Below the pieces are notes generated by a model. That model did not search any database. It saw only the letters and a list, made by a program, of their open reading frames with translations, and was not told the origin of the DNA. From Streptomyces griseoviridis (GTDB lineage: Bacteria; Actinomycetota; Actinomycetes; Streptomycetales; Streptomycetaceae), in contig BMSM01000027.1 of the NCBI GenBank assembly GCA_014649155.1, forward strand, positions 29,386 to 93,385: a stretch of 64,000 nt of DNA, written 5' to 3'. Below are positions 34,526-42,991 of the stretch, one piece after another. The number at the start of each line of letters is the position of its first letter. Position 1 is the first letter of the stretch. Made by a program: the position numbers and the translations under genes.

Positions 34526-37065
34526 CCTCCCGGCCCGCCGACGAGGCCCGCCGGGCGCTGCGCGCCGCACGCGAACGACAGGGCGCACCGGCGTCCGCCG
34601 AGCCGCGGCCGGCCGAGCGCCCATCGCCCGCAGCCCCCCGCCCGGGCGACGCGGCCCGCGCGGCACTGCGCCGCGCGGCGTCCCCGCAGCCCCCCACGGC
34701 CGACGACCAGGACGCGTCACCGGCCCGTCCTGAGGAGGGCGACGACACGCCCCCGCCCCCGGCTTCCGGCCGCACCAGCCCCGCCTTCGCCCCGCCCCGG
34801 CCGGACGCCGACCCGACTGCGGCGCCGGCCTCGGCGTCCCCTGCTCGCGATGAGGCCCGGCCCGCTCCCGGTCCGCCCGCCGGGGACCCGGCCCCGCCCT
34901 CCGCCGGCCCGGCCAAGGCCGCGTCCCGGGCCGCCGCCGGCGGCACCGGTACGGCCGCGGCAGCCGCCCCCGATGCGGACGGGACTTCGCCCGCCCCGGG
35001 GCCGCACGACGTGCCGACTCCGCCCCCGTCCGCCGGGGACCAGCCCGCGGCCTCCGGGGCGGAGACGTCCGCTCCCGCCCGCCCCGGGGACGGCGCGCGG
35101 GAGGCGTTGCGGGCAGCGCGCCGTCAGGCCCGTCAGGCCCGGGAGACCGCGTCCGCGCGCAGGCCCGGTTCCGGGCGCCGTCCGGTGCGCTCCCCGTCCG
35201 CCGCGGACGCCCGCGCCCGCACCGTACGCGACCTGCTGGCGCACGCCTTCCGGCCGCCGTACCAGGAGGAGCCCTCCGAGGACGCCGCAGCCCCCGCCGC
35301 ACCACGGCCGCTTTCCGAGGACGCGGCTGCCCCCGCCGCGCTCCGGCCACCCTCCGAGGACGCGGCGGCCTCCGCCGCACCCTCCTCGCCCGCCGCAGGA
35401 AGCGACTTCACCGGCACCCCGCCGCACCGGCCGTCCGACGCCCCGGCGGGCAACCCGACCGCCGCTCCGGCGCACCTGCCGGACAACAATCCCCCGCAGC
35501 GGCCGTCCGACACCCCGGCGGGCAACCCGACCGCCACTCCGGCGCACCTGCCGGACAACAATCCCCCGCACCGGCCGTCCGACGCCCCGGCGGGCAACCC
35601 GACCGCCGCTCCGACGCACCTGCCGGACAACAATCGCCCGCAGCGGCCGTCCGACGCCCCGGCGGACGGGCGCACCAACACCCCACCGCACAAGCCGGCC
35701 GCCACCACCCCTACCGCATCCACCAACCCTCCGCCCCCCACCGGAGCCCCGGACGACGACGCCCCCGCCCTCGAAGCCGCACCCCCTCGGACACCCCCCT
35801 CCATGGCCGCTCCCCGCCGGGACGGCGAGCTGCGGCGGACCTTCCCCGCGTTCCCGCCGGGCCCCTCCGCCGGGCCGGGCTTCGCGGGGACCTGGTGGGG
35901 CAACGCGTGGGTCACCGCGCTGGAGGAGGGCGCCCTGGACGCGGGGCGTCTGGCGCGGGGGCGGACGTATGCCGAGCGCGGGCATGTCGACGCCATCACC
36001 GTCACGCCCGGACTCGTCCTCGCCTACGTCCAGGGCAGCCGCCCCCGGCCGTACCGCGTGCAGGTACGGCTGCGCACCCTGGACGGCACCGACTGGGACC
36101 GCTTCCTCGACACCGCCGCCGAGCGGCCGGGACACATCGCCGCCCTCCTCGACAAGGAGTTGCCGCCCTCGCTCGCGGACTGCGGGGTCCGCCTGCTCCC
36201 CGGCCCGGGCGACCTCGCCCCGCGCTGCAACTGCCCCGACTCCGGCCACCCCTGCAAGCACGCCGCCGCCCTCTGCTACCAGACGGCACGGCTGCTCGAC
36301 GCCGATCCGTTCGTGCTGCTCCTGCTGCGCGGCCGGGGCGAGCGCGAGCTGCTCGACGCCCTGTCCCGGCTGAGCGCCGCCCGCGCGGCCCGCGCCGCCC
36401 AGGGCGAGGAACCGGCGGCGTTCCCCGGCGTCCGTGCCACCGAGGCGCTGACCCCCCGCGCCCTTCCGCCCCTGCCGCCGCCGCTGCCCGCCCCGCCCCA
36501 TCCCGAGCAGCCCCCCGCCTATCCGGCGGCGCCCGGCGGTCCGGACCCCTTCGCCCTGGACCAGTTGGCCACCGACGCCGCCGCCCGCGCCCACGCCCTG
36601 CTCACCACCGGCCGGGACCCGGTCGGCGGGCTGACGCTGTGGCAGGACGCGGTGCGCCTGGCCGCCGCCCGGCCGGGGTCCGGTCTCACCGCCGGGACCC
36701 GCGCCCTCTACTCCTCCCTGGCCCGGGCGGCCGGCCGCGACACGGCCGAGCTGGCCCGTGCGGTGGCCGCCTGGCGGCAGGGCGGCGCGGAGGGACTGAG
36801 CGTCCTGGAGGAACCGTGGGACCCGCCGGCCGGACGGTTCGACCGGGCCCGGCCGCTGCTGCTCGCCGCCGACCTGCCGGCGTTCCGCCCGTGGCGCAAC
36901 CACCTCACCCACCCCGGCGGCCACATCCAGCTCCGCCTGGGCCGCGACGGCCTGTGGTACGCCTACGAGTCCGAGCCGGACCGCGACGACTGGTGGCCCC
37001 GCGGCACCCCGGACCTCGACCCGGTGGGCGCCCTCACCGGCCTGGGCGCGGCCGACGGGAACTGA
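34522..37065 (+). CDS. SWIM zinc-finger protein with long repetitive N-terminus
   Basis: 847 residues, ATG 34522 overlapping the helicase stop. The SWIM motif CNCPDSGHPCKH is near residue 569; the surrounding conserved domain begins near 450 (FAGTWWGNAWVTALEEG). Residues 1-430 are Pro/Ala-rich and low-complexity: three copies of a D-x-A-R-x-A-L-R-x-A motif, three SEDAAA-type 13-residue repeats, and 24-residue repeats with RPSDAPAGNPTAAP and HLPDNNPP. SWIM domains bind DNA or protein; this protein probably partners the SNF2 helicase. The extended N-terminus is longer than in most homologues I know of. Confidence 0.88.
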   Translation: MTSRPADEARRALRAARERQGAPASAEPRPAERPSPAAPRPGDAARAALRRAASPQPPTADDQDASPARPEEGDDTPPPPASGRTSPAFAPPRPDADPTAAPASASPARDEARPAPGPPAGDPAPPSAGPAKAASRAAAGGTGTAAAAAPDADGTSPAPGPHDVPTPPPSAGDQPAASGAETSAPARPGDGAREALRAARRQARQARETASARRPGSGRRPVRSPSAADARARTVRDLLAHAFRPPYQEEPSEDAAAPAAPRPLSEDAAAPAALRPPSEDAAASAAPSSPAAGSDFTGTPPHRPSDAPAGNPTAAPAHLPDNNPPQRPSDTPAGNPTATPAHLPDNNPPHRPSDAPAGNPTAAPTHLPDNNRPQRPSDAPADGRTNTPPHKPAATTPTASTNPPPPTGAPDDDAPALEAAPPRTPPSMAAPRRDGELRRTFPAFPPGPSAGPGFAGTWWGNAWVTALEEGALDAGRLARGRTYAERGHVDAITVTPGLVLAYVQGSRPRPYRVQVRLRTLDGTDWDRFLDTAAERPGHIAALLDKELPPSLADCGVRLLPGPGDLAPRCNCPDSGHPCKHAAALCYQTARLLDADPFVLLLLRGRGERELLDALSRLSAARAARAAQGEEPAAFPGVRATEALTPRALPPLPPPLPAPPHPEQPPAYPAAPGGPDPFALDQLATDAAARAHALLTTGRDPVGGLTLWQDAVRLAAARPGSGLTAGTRALYSSLARAAGRDTAELARAVAAWRQGGAEGLSVLEEPWDPPAGRFDRARPLLLAADLPAFRPWRNHLTHPGGHIQLRLGRDGLWYAYESEPDRDDWWPRGTPDLDPVGALTGLGAADGN
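35425..35670. repeat. 72-bp coding tandem repeats in the SWIM gene
   Basis: Three full 72-bp units (35425-35496, 35497-35568, 35569-35640) and a partial fourth encode 24-residue repeats; differences between units are few. They stay in frame, so unit number can vary without loss of the protein. Confidence 0.9.
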
Positions 37066-37161
37066 CCGGCCCGCGCGGGGCGCAGGGGCGGCCCCGGGGC
37101 ATCGGGAGGTCCGGGGACGTGGACTCGGCAGCGGGTCCGGCTGCCAGATGTCCGGGTCCGG

Positions 37162-37550
37162 TCACACGTGCGCGGAGGGCGCCAGTCGGCACTGGCCGGT
37201 CGCGGACTCCGCGGGGACCACCCAGCCGACCTCCTGGGAGGCGGTGTACTCCGTCCGCCGGGGGACGGACCACATGGCCGGGTCCGCGCGGAACGTCCCG
37301 CCGGCGGCACGCTGACGGTGTGGGCGCCCGTCGCCCGTGGGACAGGCGTGGAACCCGCGGTGCCGGGGCGTACCGGACCCGGACGGTGGCGCCGACCGGG
37401 CGCGGTCGCGGATCGGTGATCTCGACGGCGGAAACGACGTGGTCCTGGGTGACCCGGGCGCACACCCGCCAGACGGCCGGCTCCGGCCCGGCGAACGGCA
37501 CCCCGTACCGGCTGTCCTCCCCGAGCGGCCCCTCAGCTGATCGCCCACGG
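37162..37550 (-). pseudogene. Decayed gene of unknown function, minus strand
   Basis: Two coding-like stretches in different frames: GEDSRYGVPFAGPEPAVWRV followed by QDHVVSAVEITDPRP (about 37535-37395), and after a shift TFRADPAMWSVPRRTEYTAS to CRLAPSAHV before TGA at 37164. High GC at third positions supports former coding. No start codon or homologue was recognised. Confidence 0.35.
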
Positions 37551-37562
37551 CCGGCCCCGCAC

Positions 37563-37791
37563 CTGAACCCGGCCACCACCCGACCATGGCGGCGGCGCCC
37601 GGCAGGCCGGCGAGCCGGACGGCACCGACCGGGTCTTCGCGGCCACCGAGTCCGGCGGTACCCGGACCTCCCGGTCCGTCGTCCCCGGAGTATCGGCGGA
37701 CCGGCTCGCGGTACGCCGTGACAGCGACGGCGGTGACGTGCTCCACCTGCCCGACACCACCCGCCGGACCCCGTACTACGCCCGCCGCTGA
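37563..37791 (+). pseudogene. Decayed coding fragment of unknown function, plus strand
   Basis: After a TGA at about 37563 a frame reads GTDRVFAATESGGTRTSRSV and on to LPDTTRRTPYYARR before TGA 37789, with coding-like base use but no start codon. It overlaps the end of the opposing hydrolase by a few bases. The remaining bases of 37066-37775 show nothing else. Confidence 0.25.
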
Positions 37792-38669
37792 GCGGCCCCG
37801 GCGAGGAACGGCAGGACGACGCCGGCCATCTCGTCGGGCACCTCCTCCGCCAGGTCGTGCCCGGCGTCGAAGACATGGGCGGTGACATCGTCGGCGACGT
37901 GCCGTACCTGGGACTCGACGCGCTCGCCGATGAAGGCCGCCCCGCCGAGGGCCAGCACGGGGATGTCCAGCTTCTTCCGCGCGGCCCGCCGGTTCTGTTC
38001 GGCGTCGGTGAGCATCGCCCGGTAGACCGCGAGCATCGCGCGGACGCCACCGGGCAGGGAGTAGCAGCGGACGTACTCCTCGATCGCGTCGGGGGTGGCG
38101 CTGTCGGGGCGGCTGCGCTCGTTCTTGATCATGTAGGTGATCAGTTCGCGCTCGTGGCCGGCGATCAGCATCTCGGGCACATCGGGCTGGAAGTAGAAGC
38201 CCAGATGCCACAGGTGCATGCCGCCGTGGACGTTCTCCGGGGTGAGGGCGGTGTGATCCTCGAAGCCGAAGCCGGGGAAGAGCGCCTCGGCGAAGACGAG
38301 GGCGGTGACGGCCGAGCGGTGGCGGGCGGCGAGCTGATAGCCGATCACCGCTCCCCAGTCCTCGCCGACCACGGCGTACGACGTGTGTCCGAGGCCGGCC
38401 ATCAGCTCGGCGATGTCGTCGCTCATCGTCGCGGAGTCGTAGCCGCCCGCAGGGCGGGCCGAGTCACCGAGTCCGCGCAGGTCCGGTACGACGACGGTGT
38501 ACCGCGGCGTCAGCCTCGGCAGGAGGTGGCGCCAGTGGTAGCCGGTCTTGGGCACGCCGTGCAGCAGCACCACCGCGGGGCCCGTCCCGGCCGTCCGGTA
38601 GTGCAGGCTCGTTCCGTTGACGGTGGCCCGGCCGGTGCGGACGGGCGTTCCCTCGTGGTCGGACATCAT
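37776..38669 (-). CDS. Alpha/beta hydrolase, epoxide hydrolase/haloacetate dehalogenase type
   Basis: 297 residues, ATG 38669 overlapping the upstream gene stop (ATGA). Oxyanion motif VVLLHGVPKTGYHWRH, nucleophile elbow VVGEDWGAVIGYQ with Asp as nucleophile, and catalytic His in DAGHDLAEEVP. The Asp points to epoxide hydrolases or dehalogenases rather than Ser esterases. A cytosolic enzyme that opens epoxides or removes halide from a small molecule; the substrate is unknown. Forms a two-gene operon with the unrecognised 445-residue protein. Confidence 0.83.
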   Translation of the reverse strand: MMSDHEGTPVRTGRATVNGTSLHYRTAGTGPAVVLLHGVPKTGYHWRHLLPRLTPRYTVVVPDLRGLGDSARPAGGYDSATMSDDIAELMAGLGHTSYAVVGEDWGAVIGYQLAARHRSAVTALVFAEALFPGFGFEDHTALTPENVHGGMHLWHLGFYFQPDVPEMLIAGHERELITYMIKNERSRPDSATPDAIEEYVRCYSLPGGVRAMLAVYRAMLTDAEQNRRAARKKLDIPVLALGGAAFIGERVESQVRHVADDVTAHVFDAGHDLAEEVPDEMAGVVLPFLAGAAQRRA

Positions 38670-40003
38670 GACTCTGCTCCGTTCTTCTTCGCGGTCGTCG
38701 GGGTGTGCGGGGGTCCGGCCAGGACCAGCAGGCGGCTCGGTCCGCCGCCGTCCGGGGCCGTGCGTCCGGCGCGGTCGTCGGCGGGGTTGGCGGGGTGGGC
38801 GGCGGCGCGCAGGGTGACGTTCTCCGGGTAGAGCCGGCCGAGGAGGGCCAGGGTGACCAGGGGGTCCTGGCCGGTGGCGTCGACGGTGGTGTCACCGGCC
38901 CCGGTCCACACCAGTCCGGGCGCGCGCAGGGCGGTCCACAGCTCCGCGGTGCGTGCGGGGAGAGGTGCGGCGGCGTCCTCCCGGCGGGCGAAGCGGTGGC
39001 CGCGCAGGGCCTGGCCGAGGTCGACGCGGGCGGCGGTGCCGTCGGCGCGGGTGACCTCGACGGCGGCGGTCCTGGTCGCGCCGGTGACCGGCCCGGGGAC
39101 GACCCGTGCGGTGAGCGGGCCGGCCGCCGCCGGGGTGGCCGGCAGCTCCTCGACGGGCGTGCGGGGGGCCGCGTAGTAGTCCGGCAGCTCGGCGACGTAG
39201 GAGACGGGGGCGCCGGGGGCGGGGCCCGGACGCCAGGTCAGCAGGTACCGGGGGGCGGTCAGGGGTGGCAGGCCGAGGACGGCGGGCAGGGCGGTGCCGC
39301 CGGGCGCGTCGAAGCCGTAGCCGTCCGGGCCGTCGGTGCCGGTGACGGCCCGGCGGGCGAAGGCCACCACACTCGTGTGCCGGACGCGCCGGACCAGGAG
39401 TTCGGTGAGGAAGGTGTCGCGGGCCTCCTCGAGATGGCGCAGCCCGAGCGGGGAGATCCGCAGCGGCACGTCCTGCCACGGGGTGAAGGGGAGCAGGGCG
39501 TCGCGCAGCAGGACGATCTGGTGCAGCCACTCGTTGTAGAGCTGCATCGTGACGGGGCCGCCCCGGTGGAGGAGGCGCTCGGCCGCGGCCGGGGTGAGCA
39601 GATGGCCGTAGCAGTGGCTGCGCACGACCAGCGGGCCGGCGGGCAGCGGAATCCGGTCGGTGAGCAGCCGCCGGAAGGACGCCGTGGCCCAGGAGGCCAG
39701 CTCGCGGCCGATCTCCTCGGCCTGCGCGCCCAGTTCGCGGGCCGGTGGCGCGCTGTCGGGGCCGATGCGCAGCGGCAGGGAGGTCTCCCGGGTGCCGAGG
39801 GCGAGGGTGGCGCGGATCTGCTCCGCCAGCAGCGCGTCGTCGGCGGCGGTGAGGGCGCCGGCGTCGATGACGCCCTGCAGCAGCGGCTCGGTCGCGGTGA
39901 AGAACTCACGGGCGGTCAGGGTGGTGCCGGCCGCGGGGAAGGTGTGCCAGCGGCTGCCGCCGAGGGCGGGTGGTGCGGTCGACGTGGGGGAGTGGGCGGT
40001 CAT
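38666..40003 (-). CDS. Unrecognised 445-residue protein coupled to the hydrolase
   Basis: ATG 40003 behind CGGAGGACCC. No signal peptide and no family I recognise. Segments of note are TAREFFTATEPLLQGVIDAG, a region rich in Leu/Arg (LVVRSHCYGHLLTPAAAERLL; MQLYNEWLHQIVLLRDALLPF), and a proline/alanine-rich C-terminal third. Overall composition suggests a soluble, largely helical N-terminal half. ATGA overlap with the hydrolase argues for a joint function, possibly in a small-molecule pathway. Base use is like its neighbours. Confidence 0.7.
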   Translation of the reverse strand: MTAHSPTSTAPPALGGSRWHTFPAAGTTLTAREFFTATEPLLQGVIDAGALTAADDALLAEQIRATLALGTRETSLPLRIGPDSAPPARELGAQAEEIGRELASWATASFRRLLTDRIPLPAGPLVVRSHCYGHLLTPAAAERLLHRGGPVTMQLYNEWLHQIVLLRDALLPFTPWQDVPLRISPLGLRHLEEARDTFLTELLVRRVRHTSVVAFARRAVTGTDGPDGYGFDAPGGTALPAVLGLPPLTAPRYLLTWRPGPAPGAPVSYVAELPDYYAAPRTPVEELPATPAAAGPLTARVVPGPVTGATRTAAVEVTRADGTAARVDLGQALRGHRFARREDAAAPLPARTAELWTALRAPGLVWTGAGDTTVDATGQDPLVTLALLGRLYPENVTLRAAAHPANPADDRAGRTAPDGGGPSRLLVLAGPPHTPTTAKKNGAES

Positions 40004-40115
40004 GGGTCCTCCGAGGTGCTTTCCGGTGTGCTCCGGTGTGTTCTGCCGAAGTTTCTTTATCGAGCGTTACAGAATCAGGCTGTGAAAAACGGCCGGCCGG
40101 GGTGCCGGCGGGCCG

Positions 40116-40694
40116 TCAGTCGAGGGCGGTCAGTGCCACGTCCACGAGGGGTTCGAGGGCGCGGGCGTCCGGGGTGATCTTCGCGGAGACCAGCAGGCCG
40201 TTGAGGAAGGTGACCAGGAAGGACGCGAGCGTGTGAGGGTCGTGCCGCGCCGCGATCTCGCCCCGCTCCCGCGCCGCCCGCAGCAGCTCGGTGAGCGCCT
40301 CCCGGCTGGCGTCCTGCATGTCCCGCACCGTGCGCCGGGTCGCGGTGTCCTCGGGCAGTCGCTCGCAGACGGCGTTGACCGCGAGGCAGCCCCGGCCGCC
40401 CTGCCCGACGGCGATGCGGACCCGCTCGGTCAGCAGCGCGCGGACCGCCGCGCGGACGTCCGCGCCCTCCGCCAGGTCACGCAGGGCGGCCGCCGCGAGG
40501 GTGCTGCGGTAGTGCTCCAGGGCGGCCCGGTACAGGCCGTCCTTGTCGCCGAACGCCGCGTACAGGGAGCCCTGCCCGATCCCCAGGTGCTGGGTCAGGT
40601 CGCGTACGGAGGTGGCCTCGTAGCCCCGCGTCCAGAACAGGTCCATCGCGCGGCTCACCGCCGCCTCCGTGTCGAATGCCCGCGTTCTCGCCAT
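40116..40694 (-). CDS. TetR-family regulator
   Basis: 192 residues from ATG 40694. N-terminal HTH (FDTEAAVSRAMDLFWTRGYEATSVRDLTQHLGIGQGSLYAAFGDKDGLY) and a TetR_C-type ligand domain with GCLAVNAVCERLPED. Located upstream of, and on the same strand as, the hydrolase/unknown operon, with 112 bp between. A GATCGATCGATC palindrome just upstream may be its operator. Confidence 0.88.
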   Translation of the reverse strand: MARTRAFDTEAAVSRAMDLFWTRGYEATSVRDLTQHLGIGQGSLYAAFGDKDGLYRAALEHYRSTLAAAALRDLAEGADVRAAVRALLTERVRIAVGQGGRGCLAVNAVCERLPEDTATRRTVRDMQDASREALTELLRAARERGEIAARHDPHTLASFLVTFLNGLLVSAKITPDARALEPLVDVALTALD

Positions 40695-40715
40695 GGCCTC
40701 ACGGTAGCTTATCTG

Positions 40716-40727
40716 GATCGATCGATC
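40716..40727. promoter_or_regulatory. Palindromic candidate TetR operator
   Basis: GATCGATCGATC, a perfect 12-bp palindrome flanked by TTGATC on the minus strand (a possible -35), 22-33 bases upstream of the TetR start. Fits an autorepressor site. Confidence 0.45.
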
Positions 40728-40744
40728 AAGAAAGGGGGTGGCGC

Positions 40745-41070
40745 CCGTGGGTCGGCGGGCCGTCACCGGTTCCCCGGTGAGAGGCACGTCAGGGTTCGCA
40801 CGGTTGCTGACGATCGCCAGGCGGGGACCGACCGTGCCCATGTGCCACTGGCCGCCGACCAGGGGGAGCAGGGCGATGCCGGGCGTCGGCCCCCCGCGTC
40901 CAGTCCAGGGGGCCGACGATGGTGTCGAGCCGGGCGCCGGCGAGGGCGTCGGCGACCCGGGCCCGGTCGGTGGGGTCGTCCGCGGCGGCGAGGGCGTGGT
41001 GCGCCGCCTCCAGGAGGGCGTGGGCCAGGCCGAGGGGCTGGAGCCTCTCCCGGGCGCGCGTGCCCGGCAC
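40745..41070 (-). pseudogene. Amide/urea-type ABC substrate-binding protein, C-terminal remnant
   Basis: The minus strand reads RERLQPLGLAHALLEAAHHA and LDTIVGPLDWT in one frame; after a G-run near 40905 the sense continues in another frame as PTPGIALLPLVGGQW, RLAIVSNRANPDVPLTGE. This is the end of LivK/UrtA-like binding proteins. A one-base slip in the G-run and loss of the N-terminal two thirds make it a pseudogene. It lies between the TetR gene and the MFS exporter. Confidence 0.65.
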
Positions 41071-41074
41071 CGGT

Positions 41075-42682
41075 TCAGTGCCGGTCGGCGAGTTCCCGTC
41101 GCGCTCCGGGGACGTCCGCACCGGTGGAGGCCCCGGTCTTCCGGCGGCCCGGGAGGACCGCGAGGACGATCAGCGCGCCGACGGCCATGATGACGCCGCC
41201 GATGAGGCTGGTGTGCGCCACGCCGTGGGCGAAGGACTCGTGCACCGCGTCCACCAGGGCCTGCGCCTGCCGGGGGCCGGCGGCCGGGTCCTTCGCCACC
41301 TGCTCGGCGACGGCGAGGCCGCCGCCCACCGAGTCCTCGGCGGCGTCCAGCGCGGCGGCCGGCAGCCGGCCGCCCACCAGTTCGCCCAGCCGGTCCTCGT
41401 AGGACGTGGCCAGCAGGGAACCGAGCACGGCGATGCCCAGGGAACCGCCCAGTTCGAGCGAGGTGTCGTTGGCGCCGCCGCCGACGCCGAGCTGTGACTC
41501 GGGGAAGGAGTCCATGATGGTGTCGGTGGCCGGGGAGACGCTGAGGCCGATCGCGAAGCCGAGGAGCAGCAGCGAGGCCAGGAAGTCGGTGTACGTGGAG
41601 CCCTGGTCGATCCGGACCAGGAGGAGGACGCCGGCCGTGCCGATGGCCATGCCGGCCGTGATCGTCACCCGGACCCCGAGCCGCGGGGTCAGCCGGCCGG
41701 TGACCGCGGCGCCCGCGAAGACGGCGCCCGCCAGCGGCAGCAGCCGGACACCGGTCTCCAGCGGGCCGTGGCCGAGGACGAACTGCAGGAACTGGGTGGA
41801 GTAGTAGATCGAGCCGAAGGTGCCGAAGAAGAAGAACAGCACCGCGAGCATCGACCCGCTGAAGGGGCGCCGGCGGAACTTGCGGACATCGAGCATCGGG
41901 TGCGGGTGGCGCAGCTCCCACAGGGCGAACGCGACCAGGCCGGCGCCCGCGACCACCGCCGCGGCGACCGGGCCGGCGCCCCAGCCGAAGTGCGGGCCCT
42001 CGATGATCGCGTACACCAGGCAGCCCACGGAGACGATCGACAGCAGGCCGCCGACGTAGTCGATGCGGCCCATGTCCCGCGCCCTGGACGGCGGCACCAG
42101 GATGAAGGCGCCCACCACGGCGACGGCGGCGACGGGCACGTTGATGAGGAAGGTGGAGCCCCACGCGTGGTCCTCCAGCAGCCAGCCGGCCAGCAGCGGG
42201 CCGGCGGCGATGGCCAGTCCGGAGGTGGCGGTCCACGCCGTGATGGCGCGGGCCCGCTCGCCCCTGGGGAACATGGCGACCAGCAGGGACAGCGTGGCCG
42301 GCATGACCACCGCCGCGCCGACGCCCATGACGGCGCGGGCCGTGATGACCAGGCCGGTCTCGTCGACCAGGCTGCCCATGACGGAACCGCCGGCGAATAT
42401 CAGCAGGCCCGTGACGAGGGCGCCGCGGCGGCTGTACGTGTCGCCGATGGCGCCCAGCACCAGCATCAGCGCGGCGTAGGGGACGGTGTAGCCGTCGATG
42501 ACCCACTGCAGGTCGCTGCTGCTCAGCCGCAGATCCCGGGTCATGGCCGGCGCGGCCACGATCAGGGACGTGTTGGCCATGACCACGATCAGGAGGCTCA
42601 GGCAGAGCACGGTCAGGCCCCACCAGCGCCGTGGGTACGGCCCGGTCATCTTCTCGACCGGGGTGTTCGCGACGAGTGGCAT
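41075..42682 (-). CDS. 14-TM MFS drug exporter (EmrB/QacA, DHA2)
   Basis: 535 residues, ATG 42682 with AAGGAG six bases upstream. Hydrophobic profile of a 14-TM DHA2 transporter; motifs LQWVIDGYTVPYAALMLVLGAIGDTYSRRG (motif A region) and WGSTFLINVPVA are typical. It exports toxic compounds with proton antiport. A well-formed promoter with an operator in its spacer lies upstream, and a TetR gene follows upstream on the same strand. Confidence 0.9.
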   Translation of the reverse strand: MPLVANTPVEKMTGPYPRRWWGLTVLCLSLLIVVMANTSLIVAAPAMTRDLRLSSSDLQWVIDGYTVPYAALMLVLGAIGDTYSRRGALVTGLLIFAGGSVMGSLVDETGLVITARAVMGVGAAVVMPATLSLLVAMFPRGERARAITAWTATSGLAIAAGPLLAGWLLEDHAWGSTFLINVPVAAVAVVGAFILVPPSRARDMGRIDYVGGLLSIVSVGCLVYAIIEGPHFGWGAGPVAAAVVAGAGLVAFALWELRHPHPMLDVRKFRRRPFSGSMLAVLFFFFGTFGSIYYSTQFLQFVLGHGPLETGVRLLPLAGAVFAGAAVTGRLTPRLGVRVTITAGMAIGTAGVLLLVRIDQGSTYTDFLASLLLLGFAIGLSVSPATDTIMDSFPESQLGVGGGANDTSLELGGSLGIAVLGSLLATSYEDRLGELVGGRLPAAALDAAEDSVGGGLAVAEQVAKDPAAGPRQAQALVDAVHESFAHGVAHTSLIGGVIMAVGALIVLAVLPGRRKTGASTGADVPGARRELADRH

Positions 42683-42776
42683 CGGAAGCTCCTTGGGCCG
42701 GCACGCGGCGTCGGGGGAGACAGGGGCGGGCGGACGAGCAGGCCCGCGCCAGGGCACTACTTGCCCACCGATGTGC

Positions 42777-42805
42777 AGATTAGTTTCTTGCTCGCAAGTG
42801 TGCAA
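42777..42805 (-). promoter_or_regulatory. MFS promoter with operator in the spacer
   Basis: On the minus strand TTGCAC (-35, 42805-42800), exactly 17 bases, TAATCT (-10, 42782-42777). The spacer contains CTTGC-GA-GCAAG (42798-42787), a 12-bp inverted repeat placed where TetR repressors commonly bind. Confidence 0.65.
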
Positions 42806-42874
42806 ATACCCCGGGGATGAGACAACAGGCGTCCGGCGGGAGGGCACGCGTGAGGCGCCACGGGCCGTCGGGCC

Positions 42875-42990
42875 GCGGCGCGGGGCAGGCGCAATCCGGG
42901 ACCTCGGTGCGGAACAGGCGGAACCTGGGACCTCGGTGCGGAACAGGCGGAACCTGGGACTTCGGTGCGGCGCAGGCCGAAATCCGGGGC
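42875..42990. repeat. 29-bp tandem repeats between TetR and MFS genes
   Basis: Three units starting TCGGTGCGG (42904, 42933, 42962) and a degenerate fourth before them (42875). The first two full units differ at one position. The array abuts the TetR stop at 42992. Confidence 0.85.
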
Positions 42991-42991
42991 C

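Noticed and set aside
31388..35380. 1330-residue minus-strand open frame
   Set aside because: Antisense to the SNF2 and SWIM genes, low-complexity Arg/Gly/Ala sequence; the sense genes have complete helicase motifs.
35425..35670. Regular repeats resembling a CRISPR array
   Set aside because: 72-bp units are contiguous, in frame and coding, with no unique spacers and no cas genes.
40116..42704. 862-residue minus-strand open frame spanning TetR, remnant and MFS
   Set aside because: Only its last 192 residues (TetR) and a short remnant are meaningful; the rest is the MFS gene read in a wrong frame.
42875..42990. 29-bp repeats as a mini CRISPR
   Set aside because: Units are directly adjacent without spacers; simple tandem repeat.
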